Origin: Mycobacterium colombiense
Lineage (GTDB): Bacteria; Actinomycetota; Actinomycetes; Mycobacteriales; Mycobacteriaceae
Direction: 5' to 3'
Assembly: GCF_001672755.1 (NCBI RefSeq)
Contig: NZ_LZKI01000080.1
Span: 49,798 to 113,797, forward strand
DNA length: 64,000 nt
In this document: piece by piece, positions 60,401-64,000 of the stretch
Layout of the letters: every line of letters starts with the position of its first letter
How positions within the stretch are numbered: the stretch's first letter is position 1
Notes under the pieces: generated by a model
Told to the model about the DNA's origin: nothing
Databases searched by the model: none
What the model saw: only the letters and a program-made list of their open reading frames with translations
Made by a program: the position numbers and the translations under genes

Positions 60401-60943
60401 TCAGGCGACCTGCCAATTGCCGCCGTCGTCGCGGTAAAAAAAGTACGTCGGGCAATATTGCGCATTGGTCTCCCCGGGACAGGGCTTGCCGTCATAGGTG
60501 GTGGTAGTTGTGTGGACGAAACTGGAAGGTGGCAGCGCGCTGGACACCAGCCCCTGCGTGGTAGTGACCGACACGAGCGCGAGCACCGGGTACATCGGGC
60601 TCGCACCCGGATCCGGGTGGGCGCAGCGCACGCACCACGGTTGAGGCGGAGGGTTCGGGTGCACCGTCGGCTGACCCACAATCGTCGGGCCGAGAAGTTG
60701 AACGTCGACAGTGAAGTCCGGCGGCTGACCCCGTTGGTATAGGTCGATGAGGGCTTGCTTGATCTCCGAATCGTCAGGCGGCGGCCCCAGTTCACCTACT
60801 TTGGCATCCGACCTGACGGCACCGATGGCCGTAACAGTCGCGAAGCAGGCGGCAAGGAATACGGCCACAACCGCGAGCCGACCAGACAGACGAGACGCCC
60901 GCAGCGCAACGCCGCTACTGATGATCAGCCGGAGCGGCGTCAC
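60401..60943 (-). CDS. Membrane-anchored protein of unknown function (Mce region)
   Basis: A 180-aa protein with one N-terminal hydrophobic helix (LAVVAVFLAACFATVTAIGAV) and an extracytoplasmic domain with several cysteines (WCVRCAHPDP, CPGETNAQYCP), which could form disulphides. GTG 60943 (VTPLRLIISSG) has AGGAGG 7 bases upstream. The layout resembles Mce-associated (Mam) proteins, but the sequence is not recognised. It is 57 bases from the CAP-like gene. Confidence 0.65.
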   Translation of the reverse strand: MTPLRLIISSGVALRASRLSGRLAVVAVFLAACFATVTAIGAVRSDAKVGELGPPPDDSEIKQALIDLYQRGQPPDFTVDVQLLGPTIVGQPTVHPNPPPQPWCVRCAHPDPGASPMYPVLALVSVTTTQGLVSSALPPSSFVHTTTTTYDGKPCPGETNAQYCPTYFFYRDDGGNWQVA

Positions 60944-61037
60944 CACAATGCCTCCTCTGATACGGCGACGAGTCACGAGCATCTGGCGACGGCTGCGACT
61001 GTCGACGATATTGACAGCGCGGCAGGTTATTTGGTCC

Positions 61038-61658
61038 CTACCCACAAACATGCGACCGCTCGATCCTGCTGCCCCAATGTTCTTCTCGCTGCTGCGAGGG
61101 CCCGTATATCCAGGCGGTATTCCGTGCCCTGATCCCGACGCCGGTATTCGACAGGTGTTGCCACAGGCGGTAGAAACTCTCGCCCTGGTAGAGCGGGAAA
61201 TAGTTGTCGCCTGCGAAATCTCGGGTCTGTGTCAGAGCCTGCGCTCGTGGGGCAAGGAAGGCGACGGCCTGTTCGACGTTCGTCGCCACGTTATCCGCCT
61301 GCGCCTGGATCGTTCCGACCGTCCAGTCGTTGTTGGCCGCCAGCAGATTGAACCCGAATTGGTCCAGCTGGCGTCGCAGGTCATGATATTGCGCGTTGAA
61401 CCACTGGCACATCTCCCGCTCTGCGTTGATGTCGGCGGGGGTGACACTGTTGCGCGTTTCGTCATAGGGATACGGGAACTGCGGAGTAAAGCTGCTGGCG
61501 GTCGGAACGAACTCCGGCAAGAGCGGAGGTGGTGGGTCGGACGGATCGGCACTCGCTCGACCTTGCGCCACGATGCAAGTCGCTACAAGCACTGCCAGAC
61601 AGCGAAACATCAGTGGTGCGTGGCGCTTCGCGCCCCGCACCGTCATAACCGATCCCAT
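61038..61658 (-). CDS. Secreted protein of unknown function
   Basis: A 206-aa protein with signal FRCLAVLVATCIVAQGRASA, a Pro-rich linker (DPSDPPPPLLPEF) and a helical domain (MCQWFNAQYHDLRRQLDQFG, VATNVEQAVAFLAPRAQ). ATG 61658 has GGAGG 6 bases upstream, better than the longer TTG frame. No family is recognised. It sits in the group before the mce operon, so an accessory role in that system is a fair guess only. Confidence 0.65.
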   Translation of the reverse strand: MGSVMTVRGAKRHAPLMFRCLAVLVATCIVAQGRASADPSDPPPPLLPEFVPTASSFTPQFPYPYDETRNSVTPADINAEREMCQWFNAQYHDLRRQLDQFGFNLLAANNDWTVGTIQAQADNVATNVEQAVAFLAPRAQALTQTRDFAGDNYFPLYQGESFYRLWQHLSNTGVGIRARNTAWIYGPSQQREEHWGSRIERSHVCG

Positions 61659-61839
61659 TCGCAACCTCCGAATGAATGTGCGCCGGCCTGACGCCGCCCC
61701 GGATCGCCCTGGTCAATCGACGAGACCTCAACGTCTGTGTTCTGCGTCCGCTGCTGACGTCGACGGTGTTCTTCCACGCGTGGTTGATCACGCGGTCCGC
61801 GCCGGAGTACTGAATAGCCAAGGCCCGTAGCCGAATTGG

Positions 61840-62181
61840 CTACCATCGCTCGACCAGCTTGCGCGCCACGTAGGTTCGAGAACCACCGAGGATCATCGGC
61901 AGCGCCTCCGAGGTCGGCAATGCAAGCCCTAGACCGCCGTCGTCGACGCTACGGGCCTGGGCGCCGTACGGCCCGACCGTCAACACGAGCGTGCCGTCGG
62001 AGCTGCCGTCACCTCTCTCGGCCGGGTCCCGAAAACACCACGTCCATACGCCCTCCTCCGTCGCGAAGCACAGCTCGATGAAGTCGGACCGGGCCGGACA
62101 GCGGCGGACGGACTCGAGGGTGGCCGGAAGAAATGACCCGTCTTCGAAGCGCGAACCCGTGAAGCACCGAAGTCTCGTCAT
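61840..62181 (-). CDS. Small protein of unknown function (113 aa)
   Basis: MTRLRCFTGSRFEDGSFLPA at the start, then an Arg/Glu-rich beta-type sequence (WTWCFRDPAERGDG, LVLTVGPYGAQARSVDDGG). No signal peptide or membrane span. ATG 62181 has GGAAGAGAG upstream. A CTGACA-type palindrome lies 109 bases upstream. Not recognised. Confidence 0.55.
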   Translation of the reverse strand: MTRLRCFTGSRFEDGSFLPATLESVRRCPARSDFIELCFATEEGVWTWCFRDPAERGDGSSDGTLVLTVGPYGAQARSVDDGGLGLALPTSEALPMILGGSRTYVARKLVERW

Positions 62182-62289
62182 GCCTCACTCTCTTCCTACC
62201 GGTCGCGGGGATCCGGTTCGTTCACCCGGGGAACGGGGTCGCTGTCCGTGCGAGCGCAGCAAACCCGCAGGCTACGCAGCGTCCACAAA

Positions 62290-62309
62290 TTGACATGATG
62301 ACATGTCAG
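62290..62309. promoter_or_regulatory. Palindromic operator TTGACATGATGACATGTCAG
   Basis: Fits CTGACA-N8-TGTCAG with one mismatch at the first base and contains the gapless core TGACATGTCA. It lies 109 bases upstream of the 62181 start. Confidence 0.65.
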
Positions 62310-62625
62310 ATTATGTGTGCGACGGGTCACAGTGTCAAGCTCGTAGTTCGCGTCACCGGGCCGATAACCATCCTCGCGGCATCCAGGCTGACGGCAGCAC
62401 GTACTAACGAGAGGCACGCGCTGGACGGTCGGCGACCTCAGTGGAGGATCGCGATTTTCTACCGCTGTACGAACTTGTTGCTGTAGTTCAGGATTCGTCA
62501 TTTACCCCGACCGAGCGGCAGAGTGCTGGATTCATCCTGCTCGTGTTGCCACCGGCACGTATGCGTATGCGGCGGCAGCTTTCACACCCTGCTGCCCCAT
62601 CCGGCCAGGCGCCAGGCACGCGTCT

Positions 62626-62645
62626 CTGACATCATTTCATGTCAG
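62626..62645. promoter_or_regulatory. Palindromic operator CTGACATCATTTCATGTCAG
   Basis: A perfect match to CTGACA-N8-TGTCAG with 7-bp arms (CTGACAT and ATGTCAG). It lies 302 bases upstream of the TetR gene at 62947. Confidence 0.72.
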
Positions 62646-62946
62646 ATTTTCTTCTCGTGTCGGCTCTGACGACGGATCGGCCGGCAGGATTGCCTCGGCA
62701 TTCGCCGGCTGGCGCCGTCGGGGGCGCGGCGATCAACCGGACGCCCCTGAAGTCTGGCGCTGGGTCTTCCAAAATCACCACCGAAGCACAGTTCGTCGGC
62801 GTCTGCGCCGGACACGGCCAGAAACCGGTCCTCCCGAGCCCGCCCCAATAGCTCCCAACCGGCGGTGAGCTCATCCGCCGTTGGTCGGTCGAGCCGTCGG
62901 TCGGCACTTATGCTGGTGGCCGAGGAAATTAACCGTAGGAGCGAAC

Positions 62947-63564
62947 GTGTCGGCTGGCCGCGTGTACGGCGGAGCAACAGGTGAACAGCGGATCGCCGAG
63001 CGGCGCCGGAAGTTGATCGAAGCCGGCATGAACCTGTTCGGTTCTGCGGGTTCCGCATCGGTTCGGGTCAAAGACGTGGTCGTCGAAGCTGGACTGACCG
63101 AGCGATACTTCTACGAGAGCTTCAGCGACTTGGACGCGTTGTTCGACGCGGTACTCGAACTGGCTAACGACGCGGTCGAAAGTGCCGTGAACGCCGCTGT
63201 CGTAAACGCGCCCGATGACGCTGTGTCGAGGATATCCGTCGTACTGCGAACAACCGCCGACACTCTGGCCGGCGATCCGCGCATGATCCGGATCATCTTC
63301 ATCGAGGCACTCGGCAAGGGTGGGCGTGCCGGCGCCCGCCGCAACGAAATCCTTTTACGCGCAGCACAGAACTTCTACCGGTGGTCGGGAACCGACGCAG
63401 GCGATTTTGAAAGCAGCTCCCTAGAGACACGGACGAAGACTTTCGCTTTCGCCGGGGCTGCTTCAGAATTGTTGATCGCGTGGGCCGAAGGATTTCTTGA
63501 CATGACCGCGGCCCAGCTCGCGGACTTCCTCGTCGGGCTGTACTGGCGGATCAATCTGCCCTGA
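62947..63564 (+). CDS. TetR-family regulator, paralog of the one at 16666
   Basis: A 205-aa protein of the same length as, and about 84% identical to, the TetR at 16666-17283, with the same HTH (VRVKDVVVEAGLTERYFYESF) and identical last 12 residues. GTG 62947 follows TAGGAGCGAAC, as in the paralog. Two CTGACA-N8-TGTCAG sites lie in its upstream region, so it is a strong candidate for the regulator of that site class. It converges on a P450 gene with a hairpin between stops. Confidence 0.88.
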   Translation: MSAGRVYGGATGEQRIAERRRKLIEAGMNLFGSAGSASVRVKDVVVEAGLTERYFYESFSDLDALFDAVLELANDAVESAVNAAVVNAPDDAVSRISVVLRTTADTLAGDPRMIRIIFIEALGKGGRAGARRNEILLRAAQNFYRWSGTDAGDFESSSLETRTKTFAFAGAASELLIAWAEGFLDMTAAQLADFLVGLYWRINLP

Positions 63565-63568
63565 GGAT

Positions 63569-63589
63569 CGCGGCGTACACGACGCCGCG
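63569..63589. terminator. Hairpin between convergent TetR and P450 genes
   Basis: CGCGGCGT pairs with ACGCCGCG (8 bp) around a 5-base loop in the 41-base gap between stop codons. It has no T-run. A bidirectional terminator is the likely role. Confidence 0.55.
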
Positions 63590-63605
63590 CTACCCTGAGG
63601 CGTTT

Positions 63606-64000
63606 TCACTCCAGCACTACCGTGGTCCCGCGACCCGGCACGTGGGTGATCGACCGGCGGTGTATCGACTCGGATTTGAGGTCGACGGGGCGCACCCGTG
63701 CGGTGCTGAACAGCGCGCCAAGCACAATCCGCATCTCGCATTCGGCGAAAGTCGCACCAAGGCAACGACGCACGCCACCTCCGAATGGAATCCACGTGTA
63801 GGTTCCGGCTCGGTTGTCGAGAAACCGCTCGGGACGGAACTGCTCGGGGTCGGGATAGATGTCGGGACGCCTGTGCATGAGATAGATCGATGGCGCGACC
63901 TTGGCCCCGGCGGGCAACGAAAACCCGTCGACCTCCATCGGTTCTGTGAGTCGCCTGCTGACCAGGGCGAGTACAGGCCGCATCCGCAGTGTCTCCTTCA
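63606..64000 (-). CDS. Cytochrome P450, C-terminal part (gene continues beyond the window)
   Basis: The frame is open to the right edge, where KETLRMRPV shows the K-helix ExxR. It continues through PERFLDNRAGTYTWIPFGGG, and VRRCLG holds the heme Cys. The layout (AxVAPSIYLMHRRPDIYPDP) is of the CYP135/138-like mycobacterial type rather than the P450 at 15125. Only about 130 residues are in the window; the rest lies to the right. Confidence 0.9.
   Translation of the reverse strand, partial: KETLRMRPVLALVSRRLTEPMEVDGFSLPAGAKVAPSIYLMHRRPDIYPDPEQFRPERFLDNRAGTYTWIPFGGGVRRCLGATFAECEMRIVLGALFSTARVRPVDLKSESIHRRSITHVPGRGTTVVLE

Larger units (their letters stand above)
62182..62946. other. Long intergenic region with two palindromic operators
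   Basis: These 765 bases separate the divergent 61840 gene and the TetR gene at 62947. They hold operators at 62290 and 62626 and, next to the TetR start, a TAGGAGCGAAC ribosome site shared with the 16666 TetR gene. Several frames are open, but none gives a convincing protein. Confidence 0.5.

Noticed and set aside
62632..63058. Minus-strand frames opposite the TetR gene at 62947
   Set aside because: They are shadows of the TetR coding sequence and of the operator region; similar shadows occur opposite the paralog at 16666.

Overview
The window reads as a high-G+C mycobacterial chromosome, most likely from a slow-growing non-tuberculous species. This is inferred from close matches, as I remember them, to M. 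tuberculosis proteins (PabB, RsmI, Pmt, ArcA, an AlkB-like oxygenase, the cAMP-regulated acetyltransferase), from a complete mce operon, and from abundant TetR, FadE-type, SDR and F420/flavin-type genes.

Bases 1-12,100 are core-like: the tail of an ECF sigma factor, pabB, rsmI, pmt, arcA, an AlkB-like oxygenase, two tandem paralogous lipoproteins, a cNMP-binding GNAT acetyltransferase, a heptose-nucleotide operon (hddA-gmhA-gmhB) and an M42 aminopeptidase.

Bases 12,100-44,400 look like an accessory catabolic island. They hold a Rieske oxygenase, a P450, three ACMSD-type amidohydrolases (two of them close paralogs), two LLM flavin oxidoreductases, two SnoaL-like proteins, two VOC proteins, SDRs, a flavin reductase, an acyl-CoA dehydrogenase pair, an AcuI-like reductase, a zinc alcohol dehydrogenase, several TetR regulators and gene remnants. 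A six-gene run on the minus strand (31,811 down to 23,835) encodes amidohydrolase, LLM oxidoreductase, ThDP decarboxylase-like enzyme, acyl-CoA ligase, aldehyde dehydrogenase and crotonase. It could convert a 2-oxo acid to an aldehyde, an acid, a CoA ester and a hydrated product. The substrate is unknown.

Two recurring palindromes tie the genes together. One is TAGAT-N2-ATCTA, with seven copies between 32.0 and 41.7 kb centred on the TetR gene at 33,572-34,213. The other is a 20-bp CTGACA-N8-TGTCAG element with copies at 19.1, 20.6, 22.8 (variant), 37.2, 62.3 and 62.6 kb. These suggest two overlapping local regulons, and the second links the catabolic genes to the region near the mce operon.

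Bases 45,200-46,700 hold a chain of tiny, closely spaced or overlapping genes of unknown function, followed by a lipase-type hydrolase, a secreted transglycosylase and a second hydrolase. Bases 50,100-59,300 are a complete mce locus (two YrbE permeases, MceA-F, a Mce-associated protein and a DUF732 secreted protein) on the minus strand. Four small, mostly secreted proteins lie upstream in the same direction. The window closes with a TetR gene about 84% identical to the one at 16.7 kb and the 3' part of another P450. A reasonable overall model, which is inference, is a substrate-import (mce) plus ring/acyl-degradation island under local TetR control.
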